DNA of 44,602 bases from an uncultured Chitinophagaceae bacterium (GTDB taxonomy: Bacteria > Bacteroidota > Bacteroidia > Chitinophagales > Chitinophagaceae). How positions within the stretch are numbered: position 1 is the first letter of the stretch; every line of letters starts with the position of its first letter. Shown here one piece after another: positions 17,621 to 26,284 of the stretch. The notes beneath the pieces are model-generated. The model had not been told where the DNA came from. It was given only the letters and a program-made list of their open reading frames with translations, and did not search any database. The DNA is taken from positions 1-44,602 of the forward strand of contig CAMPGT010000003.1 in NCBI GenBank assembly GCA_946885665.1. Direction: 5' to 3'. The position numbers were made by a program, and so were the translations under genes.

Positions 17621-20002
17621 ATGCTCCGCCATAACCTGCTGATTGCTTTGAGGAACCTGAAACGACACAAGGGTTCTTTCGTGATTAATCTCGTAGGGCT
17701 TTCCACGGGCCTTGCGTGCACGTTCCTCATTTTCCTTTGGGTAACGGATGAATTAAAGTTTGATAAGTTTCATGAGAACGACAGCCGGCTGTACCAGGTA
17801 ATGGAGCTGAGTACCGAAAACGGTAACACGATTGTGCATGAAGCTACGCAGGGGCCGCTGGCAGCAGCAATGGTAAAGGACCTTCCCGAAGTGACGGCGG
17901 CCGTGCCGGTGATGTCGATGCAAAAGGTTGGCCTGTCGATACCATTGAGGACAGAAGAAAAATCGATCAAAAGCAGTGGAATGTTCGCGGGCGGAGATTT
18001 TTTTAAGGCTTTTTCATTCCGGCTGAAGGAGGGAACGCCTGCAGGTGTGCTAAGTAAAAAGTCCGCTATCGTATTATCTGAAAATCTCGCGCAAAGTTTA
18101 TTTGGCTCATCCGGCGAATCCATCGGCAAAACAATCAAATGGGAGATATTCGGCAAGAAACAGCAGGCAGTGGTCACCGGCGTATTCGAAACTCCTCCTG
18201 CCGCCAATTCGATGAAGTTCGATTTCGTTTTAACCTATGATCTTCTGTACAACGATCTGTTCCCGAACTTCCAGAAATGGTGGAACGAGGGCCCTGATAC
18301 TTACCTTTTATTGAAGAGCGGAAGCGACATCGCTGCCTTTAATAAAAAAATTGAAAACTTTTTAAAGACATACCATGGCGAAACGTTGTTCAGCCTTTTT
18401 GTGCGGCCATATTCCAGCGCTTACCTCTATGGCAGGTATGAAAATGGCGTGCAGGCGGGCGGCAGGATAGAATATGTAAGATTATTTTCCATTGTTGCAA
18501 TTTTTATATTGCTGATTGCCTGCATCAATTTCATGAACCTTTCTACGGCGAAGGCTTCGCGCCGGCTGAAAGAAGTGGGTATTAAGAAGGCTATCGGTTC
18601 AACCCGCAGGACACTGGTGTTCCAGTTCCTGAGCGAAGCGATATTGATGGCGCTGCTTTCGCTGCTGTTGGCATGCATTATCGTTCTTCTCATACTTCCC
18701 TCTTTCAACCAGCTAACGGGCAAGCAAATATCACTTTCATTCGACCTGCGAATGGCGCTCGTGGCTTTGGGTGCAACGTTAGTTACCGGTATCATTTCGG
18801 GCAGCTACCCCGCATTTTACATGTCAGGGTTCAGCGTGATAGCTGTGTTCAGGGGAAAATTGAAAAGTTCCATCACCGAACTGTTTGCGCGGAAGGGACT
18901 TGTTGTTTTCCAGTTTATGATTTCGCTGGTGCTGATGGTGTCGATGACGATCATCTATAAACAGATAGCATACGTTCAGTCGAAGAATATTGGATATAAC
19001 AGGGAGAACGTCATTCACTTCGACAAGGAGGGCGCATTGGCCACCGATGCATCGGCTTTTATGGCGGAATTGAATAAGCTGCCGGGTGTTGTGATGGCCG
19101 CTGAGATGCAGCAGAATATTTTTCAAAATAGCGGGGGCTCATCAACGTATGGCATCAACTGGCCCGGAAAAGGCAATGAAAAAACAATTGATTTCGCAAT
19201 ACGGGCGATAGATTATAACCTGCTGGAAACGCTCGGCATGGAAATGAAAGAGGGAAGGAGTTTTTCGAAGAAATATGGAGGAGAAGAGAACAAGCTGATC
19301 TTTAATGAAACGGCAATACGGGCGATGCAGTTGAAGAACCCCGTGGGTACGAAGGTGGTATTATGGGACAATGAAATGACTATCGTGGGCGTGGTGAAAG
19401 ATTTTCATATGTCGAGCTTTCACGAACCTATTCAGCCGTTGGTGTTCAGGTTCAACCCTGAGCAGACATCTACCATTATGGCAAGGATACAATCGAAAAA
19501 TCAGAAAGAAACGATCGCCAGTATCGGGGCGCTATATAAAAAATTTAATCCGGGGTATGCGTTTCAATATAATTTCCTGGATGAGCTATACCAGGCGCAA
19601 TATATTGCTGAGCAAAGGATAGCTGTGTTGTCGAGATATTTTGCGGGCCTGGCGATTATTATTTCCTGCCTGGGGTTGTTTGGGCTCGCGTCATTTAATG
19701 CCGAAGTGAGAACGAAGGAAATTGGCATCAGGAAGGTGCTCGGCGCCAGTGTTAGCAATGTGATGCTGCTGCTGTCGAAAGATTTTATGGCGCTGATGCT
19801 TATTTCGATGCTTATTGCATTTCCCTTATCGTGGTGGGCGATGAATGCATGGCTCGATGGGTTTGCTTACAGGATAAATGTTGATGGATGGGTGTTTTTC
19901 TTTGCCGGTGCGGCGATGATTGTACTAACTGTTATTACTGTGGGTTATCAATCTTTGAAAACGGCGCTGATGAATCCTGTGAGCAGTTTACGTACGGAAT
20001 AA
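17621..20002 (+). CDS. ABC transporter permease, MacB/FtsX family
   Basis: A 793-residue inner-membrane protein of the FtsX-like permease type common in Bacteroidota. It has an N-terminal transmembrane helix at about 21-43 after LLIALRNLKRHKG, a MacB-like periplasmic domain (about 50-240), an FtsX domain with three helices (about 285-400) including KEVGIKKAIGSTR, then a second half with one helix (about 425-447), a second periplasmic domain, and a last three-helix FtsX domain containing KEIGIRKVLGAS. The two halves are an internal duplication. Such permeases work with a separate MacB/LolD-type ATPase in mechanotransmission or efflux of lipophilic or peptide substrates; no ATPase gene is adjacent, so the partner is encoded elsewhere. 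A strong terminator follows, so the gene is probably a single unit. Confidence 0.87.
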   Translation: MLRHNLLIALRNLKRHKGSFVINLVGLSTGLACTFLIFLWVTDELKFDKFHENDSRLYQVMELSTENGNTIVHEATQGPLAAAMVKDLPEVTAAVPVMSMQKVGLSIPLRTEEKSIKSSGMFAGGDFFKAFSFRLKEGTPAGVLSKKSAIVLSENLAQSLFGSSGESIGKTIKWEIFGKKQQAVVTGVFETPPAANSMKFDFVLTYDLLYNDLFPNFQKWWNEGPDTYLLLKSGSDIAAFNKKIENFLKTYHGETLFSLFVRPYSSAYLYGRYENGVQAGGRIEYVRLFSIVAIFILLIACINFMNLSTAKASRRLKEVGIKKAIGSTRRTLVFQFLSEAILMALLSLLLACIIVLLILPSFNQLTGKQISLSFDLRMALVALGATLVTGIISGSYPAFYMSGFSVIAVFRGKLKSSITELFARKGLVVFQFMISLVLMVSMTIIYKQIAYVQSKNIGYNRENVIHFDKEGALATDASAFMAELNKLPGVVMAAEMQQNIFQNSGGSSTYGINWPGKGNEKTIDFAIRAIDYNLLETLGMEMKEGRSFSKKYGGEENKLIFNETAIRAMQLKNPVGTKVVLWDNEMTIVGVVKDFHMSSFHEPIQPLVFRFNPEQTSTIMARIQSKNQKETIASIGALYKKFNPGYAFQYNFLDELYQAQYIAEQRIAVLSRYFAGLAIIISCLGLFGLASFNAEVRTKEIGIRKVLGASVSNVMLLLSKDFMALMLISMLIAFPLSWWAMNAWLDGFAYRINVDGWVFFFAGAAMIVLTVITVGYQSLKTALMNPVSSLRTE

Positions 20003-20046
20003 TCTTTCTCTCATATCGCATGTCGTACAAACGATAGGCAGTTGGT

Positions 20047-20073
20047 ATCCCCCGCTCAACGCGGGGGATTTTT
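20047..20073 (+). terminator. Rho-independent terminator after the permease gene
   Basis: A perfect 9-bp stem ATCCCCCGC/GCGGGGGAT with a 5-base loop, then a run of T residues to 20073. It is 44 bases after the permease stop codon. Its GC-rich core resembles the palindromic repeats that follow. Confidence 0.85.
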
Positions 20074-20103
20074 GTTTACGTGTTAATTTCCGCCGCTGGC
20101 GCT

Positions 20104-20148
20104 GTCCTCCCCCGGTCCCTTCGGGACCACCCCCTCCAGAGGGGGATA
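20104..20148 (+). repeat. Diverged copy of a GC-rich palindromic intergenic repeat
   Basis: Same architecture as the two 46-bp copies at 20220-20265 and 27177-27222: GTCC-t-CCCCC, an internal hairpin GGTCCC-ttc-GGGACC, then ACCCCC-t-CC-AG-a-GGGGGATAC. The internal hairpin is two bases longer and its sequence has changed on both arms, so pairing is kept. It lies opposite in orientation to the 20220 copy, in the gap between the convergent permease and OmpA genes. Confidence 0.75.
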
Positions 20149-20219
20149 CGCAAACCATGAAGTGGCCTATCCCCCGTTGGCGGAAGGGTTTCACGCAACG
20201 GCGCGAAGCCTCGCAAAGA

Positions 20220-20265
20220 CAGTATCCCCCGCTGGCGGGGGTGGCGCGAAGCGCCGGGGGTGGAC
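20220..20265 (-). repeat. 46-bp GC-rich palindromic repeat, copy identical to 27177-27222
   Basis: Read on the minus strand it is GTCCACCCCCGG, a hairpin GGCGC-ttc-GCGCC, then ACCCCCGCCAGCGGGGGATACTG. All 46 bases match the plus-strand sequence at 27177-27222. It ends two bases before the stop codon of the OmpA-family gene. A partial relative (TATCCCCCGTTGGCGG, 20168-20183) sits between it and the 20104 copy. It may act as a bidirectional transcription end or mRNA-stabilising hairpin. Confidence 0.85.
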
Positions 20266-20266
20266 C

Positions 20267-21595
20267 TTAATAATTCACAATCTTCAACTCAACCCTGCGA
20301 TTGAGCGCGCGCTCTGTCTCAGTTCTGTTTTTATTCAACGGGTTTGATTTACCGAAACCGAATGCCGTGAGGCGGTTGCCATTAATGCCTCCCTTTAACC
20401 GCAGGTATTCCTTCACTGTGTCTGCTCTCGCCTGTGAAATCTTTTTATGGTTGCGGCCGTCACTGCTCGTGTAACCTTCGATCAACACATTCAGCCTTGG
20501 ATTTCTTTCCAGCAACTTCACCACTTCATCCAATACTTTTTTAGACTGTTCGGTTAACGCCGCACTCTTGTATTTAAACTGAATTCGTTTCGCATAGCCC
20601 TCGATGGCAGTTTTCAGCTCGGCATCAATTTCTGGACATCCGTGGTTCCCGATCGTACCCTTTTCATCCGGGCACTTATCCTCATCGTCGTTCACCCCAT
20701 CCTTGTCGGAATCCGGCGACGGACATCCGTTTCTCTTTGCAGTACCTGCCAGGTTCGGGCAATTATCGAATGTGTCGCCAACACCATCACCATCTTTATC
20801 CGGGCATCCGCCTGCGATGGCGCCGCCTTTCTGGAACGGACATTTATCATCAATGTCTGCTATGCCGTCTTTGTCCCTGTCTCTCTTGCGCCTGTTGGCA
20901 TTTTTATCTTTACTTAAATAAATTCCGAGCGTGGCGCCTGCTACCTGGTGTTTGAAACTGCCCGTGTTATTATTGGTGGCATAAAAATCACTGAGCCCCT
21001 TGCTGAAGTTGGCGTTCAGGAACACTCTTCCAAATTCAACACCTGCGAAGGCGTTTACACCAAAGTCAACGTTGTTATAACGGCCCTGCGAACGCGGCAC
21101 CTTCAGGCTGGTATTTTCTATATTATCAACGTCGCCGCTTTTGTAATAGATGTTTGTGGCCTCTTTGCCGGAGAAGAGGAACGACACATACGGTCCGCCG
21201 CCAAGCACGAGACTGGTTTTTTTACCGATTTCCTTTTTAAAAAGAATATTGATGGGGACCTCCATGTAATTCACATACTGGCGCCCTTTAACGCTGCTCA
21301 GCGGACCGCTCGCCGTGTCGATATTTGAAGAATAGTTACGACCCTTATTGATGTAGATCATGCCCGTGCGGAAATAGACACTGCCCGAATTAAAGAAGGG
21401 AACTTCGGCAAGAAGACCAACATGAAAGCCTGTTCTTGATGAATATGTGTGATTAAGCGTATCCCACTGGGGGCTGCTGTTTCCGGGTACTGAAGAGATT
21501 TGTGCACCGCCTGCAATGGCTGTTCTCAATTGCGCTTTCCCATTGATTATGAAAATAAAACAACAGAAAACAAGGGCTCCTGCCAACTTTTTCAT
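20267..21595 (-). CDS. OmpA family outer-membrane protein with thrombospondin type 3 repeats
   Basis: A 442-residue outer-membrane protein. Signal peptide at about 1-21 (ending NGKAQ). Residues about 22-225 are a PorT-like beta-barrel. Residues about 238-325 hold acidic calcium-binding thrombospondin type 3 repeats (DRDKDGIADIDDKCP, DKDGDGVGDTFDNCP, DSDKDGVNDDEDKCP). Residues about 333-442 form the OmpA peptidoglycan-binding domain, with VLIEGYTSSDG and RADTVKEYLRLKGG; the usual GxTD is here GYTSSDG. It probably links the outer membrane to peptidoglycan. Upstream, on the minus strand, a palindrome ACCGT-ata-ACGGT (21630-21642) may be regulatory. It is 88 bases downstream of the histidine kinase gene on the same strand. 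Confidence 0.9.
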   Translation of the reverse strand: MKKLAGALVFCCFIFIINGKAQLRTAIAGGAQISSVPGNSSPQWDTLNHTYSSRTGFHVGLLAEVPFFNSGSVYFRTGMIYINKGRNYSSNIDTASGPLSSVKGRQYVNYMEVPINILFKKEIGKKTSLVLGGGPYVSFLFSGKEATNIYYKSGDVDNIENTSLKVPRSQGRYNNVDFGVNAFAGVEFGRVFLNANFSKGLSDFYATNNNTGSFKHQVAGATLGIYLSKDKNANRRKRDRDKDGIADIDDKCPFQKGGAIAGGCPDKDGDGVGDTFDNCPNLAGTAKRNGCPSPDSDKDGVNDDEDKCPDEKGTIGNHGCPEIDAELKTAIEGYAKRIQFKYKSAALTEQSKKVLDEVVKLLERNPRLNVLIEGYTSSDGRNHKKISQARADTVKEYLRLKGGINGNRLTAFGFGKSNPLNKNRTETERALNRRVELKIVNY

Positions 21596-21683
21596 GGGGC
21601 TCCGTGTTTGATTTTTGAAGGATATCGTAACCGTATAACGGTGGCTCCATGAAAATTATTACAAAGCGAATGGAATTAGCGCA

Positions 21684-23114
21684 TTAATCTTTCTTGCGCA
21701 GCATGAAAGAAAAGCGGCTGCCATGGCTGGGTTCGCTGGTGATATTCAGCTTGCCGCCGCACTGCGTCAGAAATTCTTTGCACAGCATCAGCCCGAGGCC
21801 GGTACCTTTTTCGGCAGCGGTGCCCTGTGTGGTGAAGTAGTTGTTGTTGTATATCTTATGCAGGTGTTCCTCGTCTATTCCAATGCCCGTATCCACTACG
21901 AACACCTCAACAAATTCATGGTTTTCTTCCGTGCCGATAATTACATATCCCTCCTCGGGAGTAAACTTGATGGCATTGGACACCAGGTTTCTCAATACCA
22001 GCCGCAGCATATCCTTTTGTGCCAGCACCACGTTTTTTTCTTCCACGGTATTGACCAGGTTCACATTTTTTGATTCGGCCTGGCTGTTCATTAATGAGCT
22101 AATATCAGCCGCGATCTCTGCAATGTCCACTTCGCTCGGCGAGAGGTCCGGTGAATTCATCTGGTATTTTGCCCACTGCAAAAGATTTTCCATGAGATTG
22201 GTGGTGTAGTTCAGGTCCTTCATTACTTCGGGCACCATGGCCTTTACGTCCTGGGCGGGTATATCATATTTCTGTACGTTCTGAAAAATATTGCGCAATG
22301 CGTACATGGGCGATTTCAGATCGTGGGCGACTACCGAGAACAGTTTATTTTTCAGTGCGTTGATCTCCTTCAGCTCATCGGCCTGGCTATTCAGTAATTT
22401 CAGGTAATTCGTGTTCTCTTTCTTGATCATGTACAGCGCGAAGAAGATAAAAACGATAGCGATAAGATGATTAAAGAGAAACAGCAAGCCGTTCACCTCC
22501 AGCTTGAACTGAAAATTTCTCCACACAACGGTGAGGATAAAATAGCTGATCATCGAGAGCATGATCGTGAAGATCATGTGGCCGATATCCTGTATGAAGA
22601 ACACAGCAAGGATGCCGTATAAAATAAAGAAAAGCTCGATGCCGAGGTTCATGCCGCTGAGGTACACGATGCTGGTAATAACAGGGTAGAGAATAAAATA
22701 AGAGAGCGTACCGATCTCTTTTTCGCCAAGGCTGTTGAGGTAAAGGACCACCAGGCTAACGAGGGCAGGCATGCAGGCCGCCACCCATCCCAACACCGAT
22801 ATTTTCGGGTCGGCAAAGATTGCCGTGAGTGGAATGAAGCAGCCGAATATGAGCTGACACAGGTTAAGCAGGTTGAACACCTTCAGCTTGCGCCGTTCGT
22901 AATGGTCCATTCCGGGTATTACGCCGAGCATGCGAACCCATTCGATGGATGCGAGCAGCTTCAGTAGAAATTTTGAATGGAAGTTGAGGGGGTAGTAAGC
23001 AGCAGCTCTGTTGTGCAGTATTTCGATTGCCTCTGAAATCGACAATCGGTTAAGTGAAATTTGACCAGGTTTCACTTTCTGCCGGATATTTACTCCTGCA
23101 TCGGGGAATTTCAT
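21684..23114 (-). CDS. Membrane sensor histidine kinase
   Basis: A 476-residue inner-membrane kinase. After a soluble N-terminal part (1-75), six hydrophobic helices span about 78-232, without a large periplasmic domain, so the signal is probably sensed in or near the membrane. A short linker leads to the kinase core: H-box VVAHDLKSPMYALRN with His264, N-box LRNLVSNAIKF, G1 box VVDTGIGID and G2 box GTGLGLML. All kinase motifs look intact. HDLKSP is typical of the Bacteroidota hybrid-like subgroup. No response regulator is adjacent, so it is an orphan kinase. A possible relation to envelope state is suggested only by the OmpA gene downstream. Confidence 0.88.
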   Translation of the reverse strand: MKFPDAGVNIRQKVKPGQISLNRLSISEAIEILHNRAAAYYPLNFHSKFLLKLLASIEWVRMLGVIPGMDHYERRKLKVFNLLNLCQLIFGCFIPLTAIFADPKISVLGWVAACMPALVSLVVLYLNSLGEKEIGTLSYFILYPVITSIVYLSGMNLGIELFFILYGILAVFFIQDIGHMIFTIMLSMISYFILTVVWRNFQFKLEVNGLLFLFNHLIAIVFIFFALYMIKKENTNYLKLLNSQADELKEINALKNKLFSVVAHDLKSPMYALRNIFQNVQKYDIPAQDVKAMVPEVMKDLNYTTNLMENLLQWAKYQMNSPDLSPSEVDIAEIAADISSLMNSQAESKNVNLVNTVEEKNVVLAQKDMLRLVLRNLVSNAIKFTPEEGYVIIGTEENHEFVEVFVVDTGIGIDEEHLHKIYNNNYFTTQGTAAEKGTGLGLMLCKEFLTQCGGKLNITSEPSHGSRFSFMLRKKD

Positions 23115-23208
23115 GATAATGGGGTTAGTAGGTACGGTCTGAAATTAAATATAATCTTTATACTTTGAAATTAAAATAACCTTCAGGGAAAACTTGATCT
23201 AATACATC

Positions 23209-24276
23209 TCAGGCGTTTCTTTTTTTGCGCTCTTTCGATTTTGCAACGCTCTTGCCGAGAAGAAAACCGTAAGGTTTCAGCACATCCACATGATCGCAGA
23301 TGATCTTGATGATACCCGTTAACGGTATGGCAAGCACCATTCCGCCTATTCCCCATAATGCTTCACCTATAACGAGTACCAATATGGTAATTAACGGATT
23401 GATATTTACTTCGGCGCCCACAACAAGCGGTTCGAGTATGTAAGTTTGGAAGAATTGAATAATACCGTAGGTAACGAGTATTCCTATAACGATATTGATC
23501 TCACCCCCTTGTGCAAACGAAGAGATGATCGTTAACGACGTTCCGGTGATATTGCCGACGAACGGAACGATCTCGAGCAACCCGCATAAAATGGCAAAGA
23601 AAATGGCGTGTTTAACGCCAACGATCGAAAATCCTATTCCATACAGCACCCAAAGACACACGATCATAAGAGACAGGCCCGTAATGTATTGCTGCGCCAC
23701 GCTGCCCGCTTTTTTAATGATCGACTCGGCCTTTTCTTTGTTTGAGGCGCCTGATATCTTCAGGATGAATGCCTTGATGTGCGTTCTGTAAAAGAGGAGG
23801 AGAAAGCAGTAAACGACAACAAGTACAAAGTTCACCATAACGGAAAAGAGCGACCCGACGGCATCGGAAACAGCGCCGGCTATCTTGCCTCCCCCGGAAG
23901 ACTGCTGCTGCTCCATAAGCTTTTGCTGCTGCTGTTCAGAAATACCGAAGGTTTGCTGAATGTATTGCCTGAACTCCTTAATAAATCCTTTTACTTTTTG
24001 CTCTATGCCGGTGATATCTTTTGCAAGGTCATTGAATTGCCAGGACAAGAGGAAAATAATCCCGCCAATGATCAGCAGGAAAAGCAGTACGCAGGCAAGT
24101 GCGGCCAGTCCCCGTCGAACGCCTTTTGCTTCCATTTTTCGGCACGGTGGCGCAAAAAGCATGGACAAAAGCCCTCCGAAACATAACGGCACCAGCACAC
24201 CCTGCGCATAATAAAGTGCCCACATCAGTAATATGGAGAAGATCAGGAAACGGAAAGGCCTTGCAAATGCCTCCAT
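23209..24276 (-). CDS. AI-2E family transporter (TqsA/YdiK/PerM-like)
   Basis: A 355-residue inner-membrane protein with about eight transmembrane helices: two close pairs at about 8-30 and 55-78, a soluble Gln-rich region (about 82-135, EQQQQKLMEQQQSSGGG), then five to six more helices. Family features are the ALxxGLLEIVPFVGN segment (about 232-244), GGEINIVIG and the terminal VIGEALWGIGGMVLAIPLTGIIK (about 300-323). Members export autoinducer-2 or exchange ions; which applies here is unknown. The start is 6 bases after the stop of the 59-aa gene and the whole set (symporter, 59-aa protein, this gene) has very short gaps, so they are one operon. Why it is paired with a symporter is unclear. 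Confidence 0.85.
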   Translation of the reverse strand: MEAFARPFRFLIFSILLMWALYYAQGVLVPLCFGGLLSMLFAPPCRKMEAKGVRRGLAALACVLLFLLIIGGIIFLLSWQFNDLAKDITGIEQKVKGFIKEFRQYIQQTFGISEQQQQKLMEQQQSSGGGKIAGAVSDAVGSLFSVMVNFVLVVVYCFLLLFYRTHIKAFILKISGASNKEKAESIIKKAGSVAQQYITGLSLMIVCLWVLYGIGFSIVGVKHAIFFAILCGLLEIVPFVGNITGTSLTIISSFAQGGEINIVIGILVTYGIIQFFQTYILEPLVVGAEVNINPLITILVLVIGEALWGIGGMVLAIPLTGIIKIICDHVDVLKPYGFLLGKSVAKSKERKKRNA

Positions 24277-24282
24277 ATAGCA

Positions 24283-24462
24283 TTATTTGTCGCGGTTACG
24301 ATACACCATCATCACGAGCCCGAATACGAGGAAACCGGCTGCACTCCACACGCTTAGGCTGTCATATACGCCGCCGGCAATGATGTTGCCAAAGAGGATC
24401 AAGGCAACAAGGGTAAAGAAAGCGCCGATCACAAAGGCCAGTTCGTTCAGTCGGTTAAGCAT
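24283..24462 (-). CDS. 59-residue two-helix membrane protein
   Basis: A short gene read directly from the sequence: ATG at 24462, stop TAA at 24283-24285. The product begins MLNRLNELAFVIGAFFTLVA and has two hydrophobic helices, about 8-31 and 40-54, joined by GGVYDSLSVWS and ending in basic VYRNRDK. It begins 9 bases after the stop of the SSS symporter and ends 6 bases before the AI-2E start, so tight spacing on both sides favours a real translated gene. I do not recognise the family; small helpers of SSS symporters do exist (DUF4212-type), but those are larger and usually precede the symporter. A role as symporter partner is inference. Confidence 0.75.
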   Translation of the reverse strand: MLNRLNELAFVIGAFFTLVALILFGNIIAGGVYDSLSVWSAAGFLVFGLVMMVYRNRDK

Positions 24463-24471
24463 AAGCGATAT

Positions 24472-26133
24472 TTAAAAGAAAATGATGTTCAACAATATTG
24501 TAGCGGCCAGCAGCAGAATGGCCAGCAAGCCGATGCGCTGGTACCATTTTCCGGCTGTGAATTTTGGTTTTTCAGTGAGAGAATAGACCAGCCCTGCCAA
24601 TTCTTCTTCTTTTTTGGGTTTCGTCATGAGGCTCACGATAATCGTGGTGAAAAAGTTTACTATCCATGATATCCCGGCCACAATGAACGCCTGCCCCATA
24701 CCACTCTTGATCTCATAAATTGGCGCGATCCATCCTCCCTTTCCTTCTGCAATGGTGAGGCCATGGGTAACCGCGGCTGCACAGGTACCGGCAACAAGGC
24801 CCCAGAAGGCGCCATGACCGGTCGTTCTCTTCCAGAACATCCCCAAAAGGAAGGTAGCGAAAAGCGGGCCATTCACAAAACCGAACACCAACTGCAGAAA
24901 GTCGTTAATGTTGTTGAATCCCTTGGCGATGTACGCGGTGACGATGGAGATGAGAATACCTGCAATGGTGATAAACTTCCCGACAACGAGGTAGTGCCTG
25001 TCTGTTTTATTTTTGACGAAATACGCCTGGTAAATATCATATGTGAAAACGGCATTGAACGCAGTTACATTGCCGGCCATGCCGCTCATGAATGATGCGA
25101 TGAGTGCGGTGATGCCCACGCCCAGCAAACCGCTGGGATAATAATGGGCGATGAGCGATGGAAGTGTCATGGTGTAGTCGAGCTGGCCGTTGGCATCTGA
25201 CGGTATCGCGTAACCGTGCGATTGGAGTGCAGGCTGCATGAGCGCGATGGCCACCACGCCGGGCAGCACCACGATCAGCGGCATCAGCATTTTGGGTACA
25301 GCGGCCACGATGGGAGTTCGCCTTGCGGCGTTCATATTTTTGGCAATCATTGCCCGCTGCACCACCAGGAAGTCGGTGCACCAGTAGCCGAAAGACATCA
25401 CGAAGCCCAGGCCAAATATCAGCGACATGAAATGAAGGCCCATTGGGTTCGTATCGGCATCGCCCATGTACTTCCACGCATGCGTCATATTCGGCTCGAG
25501 CTGCGCCTTAACATTTTCCCATCCCCCTGCGTCCTGCAAGGCAACGATCACCAACGGCGACAGCCCCAAAACGATCAGGAAGAATTGCAGCACTTCATTA
25601 TAAACCGCGCTGGTGAGTCCGCCCAGGAACGTGTACACCATCACGATGCCGGCAGCCACCCAAATGGATATGTCGAAGTTCCAGTGAAGGATAATTTCCA
25701 GCATCTTCGCCAGCGCGTACAATGAAATACCCGACGAAAACACCGTCATCACTGCAAACGAAACAGCGTTGAGGCCTCTTGTTTTTTCATCAAAGCGCAG
25801 CTTAAGATATTCAGGTACACTGCGTGCCTTGCTGCCGTAATAAAAAGGCATCATGAATACGCCCAGGAACACCATGGCGAAAATGGCGCCCACCCAGTAA
25901 AAGTGAACGGTCATGATGCCGTATTTGGCCCCCGAGGCCACCATGCCGAGTACTTCCTGTGCGCCCAGGTTGGCCGAAATGAACGCCAGGCTTGTGATCC
26001 ACAGAGGAATGCTCCTGTTGCTGCTGAGAAAATCTTTACTCGACTTGATCCTTTTTTTGATGAGAAACCCCACCCCGATCACAAAAAGAAAGTAAATGAT
26101 GATGACGAGGTAATCGGCAACTGAAAGATTCAT
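24472..26133 (-). CDS. Sodium:solute symporter (SGLT-like), putative myo-inositol transporter
   Basis: A 553-residue inner-membrane protein with about 14 helices of the SSS family, sugar/inositol branch. It starts MNLSVADYLVIIIYFLFV and contains the SGLT segment SSKDFLSSNRSIPLWITSLAFISANLGAQEV (about 31-62), KARSVPEYLKLRFDEKTR (about 102-119) and GLTSAVYNEVLQFFL (about 170-185). I chose ATG 26133 over the upstream TTG at 26169. It is divergent from a myo-inositol oxygenase, making Na+-driven myo-inositol uptake likely, although glucose or other sugars are possible. It is first in an operon with a 59-aa membrane protein and an AI-2E family transporter. Confidence 0.87.
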   Translation of the reverse strand: MNLSVADYLVIIIYFLFVIGVGFLIKKRIKSSKDFLSSNRSIPLWITSLAFISANLGAQEVLGMVASGAKYGIMTVHFYWVGAIFAMVFLGVFMMPFYYGSKARSVPEYLKLRFDEKTRGLNAVSFAVMTVFSSGISLYALAKMLEIILHWNFDISIWVAAGIVMVYTFLGGLTSAVYNEVLQFFLIVLGLSPLVIVALQDAGGWENVKAQLEPNMTHAWKYMGDADTNPMGLHFMSLIFGLGFVMSFGYWCTDFLVVQRAMIAKNMNAARRTPIVAAVPKMLMPLIVVLPGVVAIALMQPALQSHGYAIPSDANGQLDYTMTLPSLIAHYYPSGLLGVGITALIASFMSGMAGNVTAFNAVFTYDIYQAYFVKNKTDRHYLVVGKFITIAGILISIVTAYIAKGFNNINDFLQLVFGFVNGPLFATFLLGMFWKRTTGHGAFWGLVAGTCAAAVTHGLTIAEGKGGWIAPIYEIKSGMGQAFIVAGISWIVNFFTTIIVSLMTKPKKEEELAGLVYSLTEKPKFTAGKWYQRIGLLAILLLAATILLNIIFF

Positions 26134-26284
26134 GGCAGTCGTTAAAAGGTTATCGTTTACGGAGCACAATATAATTTTATTTGTTTCTTATGCTTGATTT
26201 TTGGTGAAAAATCGGGGTCGGCCTTCCTTATCTCGGTAAAAAAGCGGAACTTTAAATGCTTGATAACAGCTAAAATTGTTTGCT

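Noticed and set aside
20104..20265. Repeat cluster considered as a CRISPR array
   Set aside because: Copies are inverted, diverged and self-complementary, with no regular spacers and no cas genes.
26134..26169. Longer N-terminus for the inositol symporter (start at 26169)
   Set aside because: The upstream start would be a TTG and adds 12 residues unlike the family; ATG 26133 gives the usual SSS beginning.
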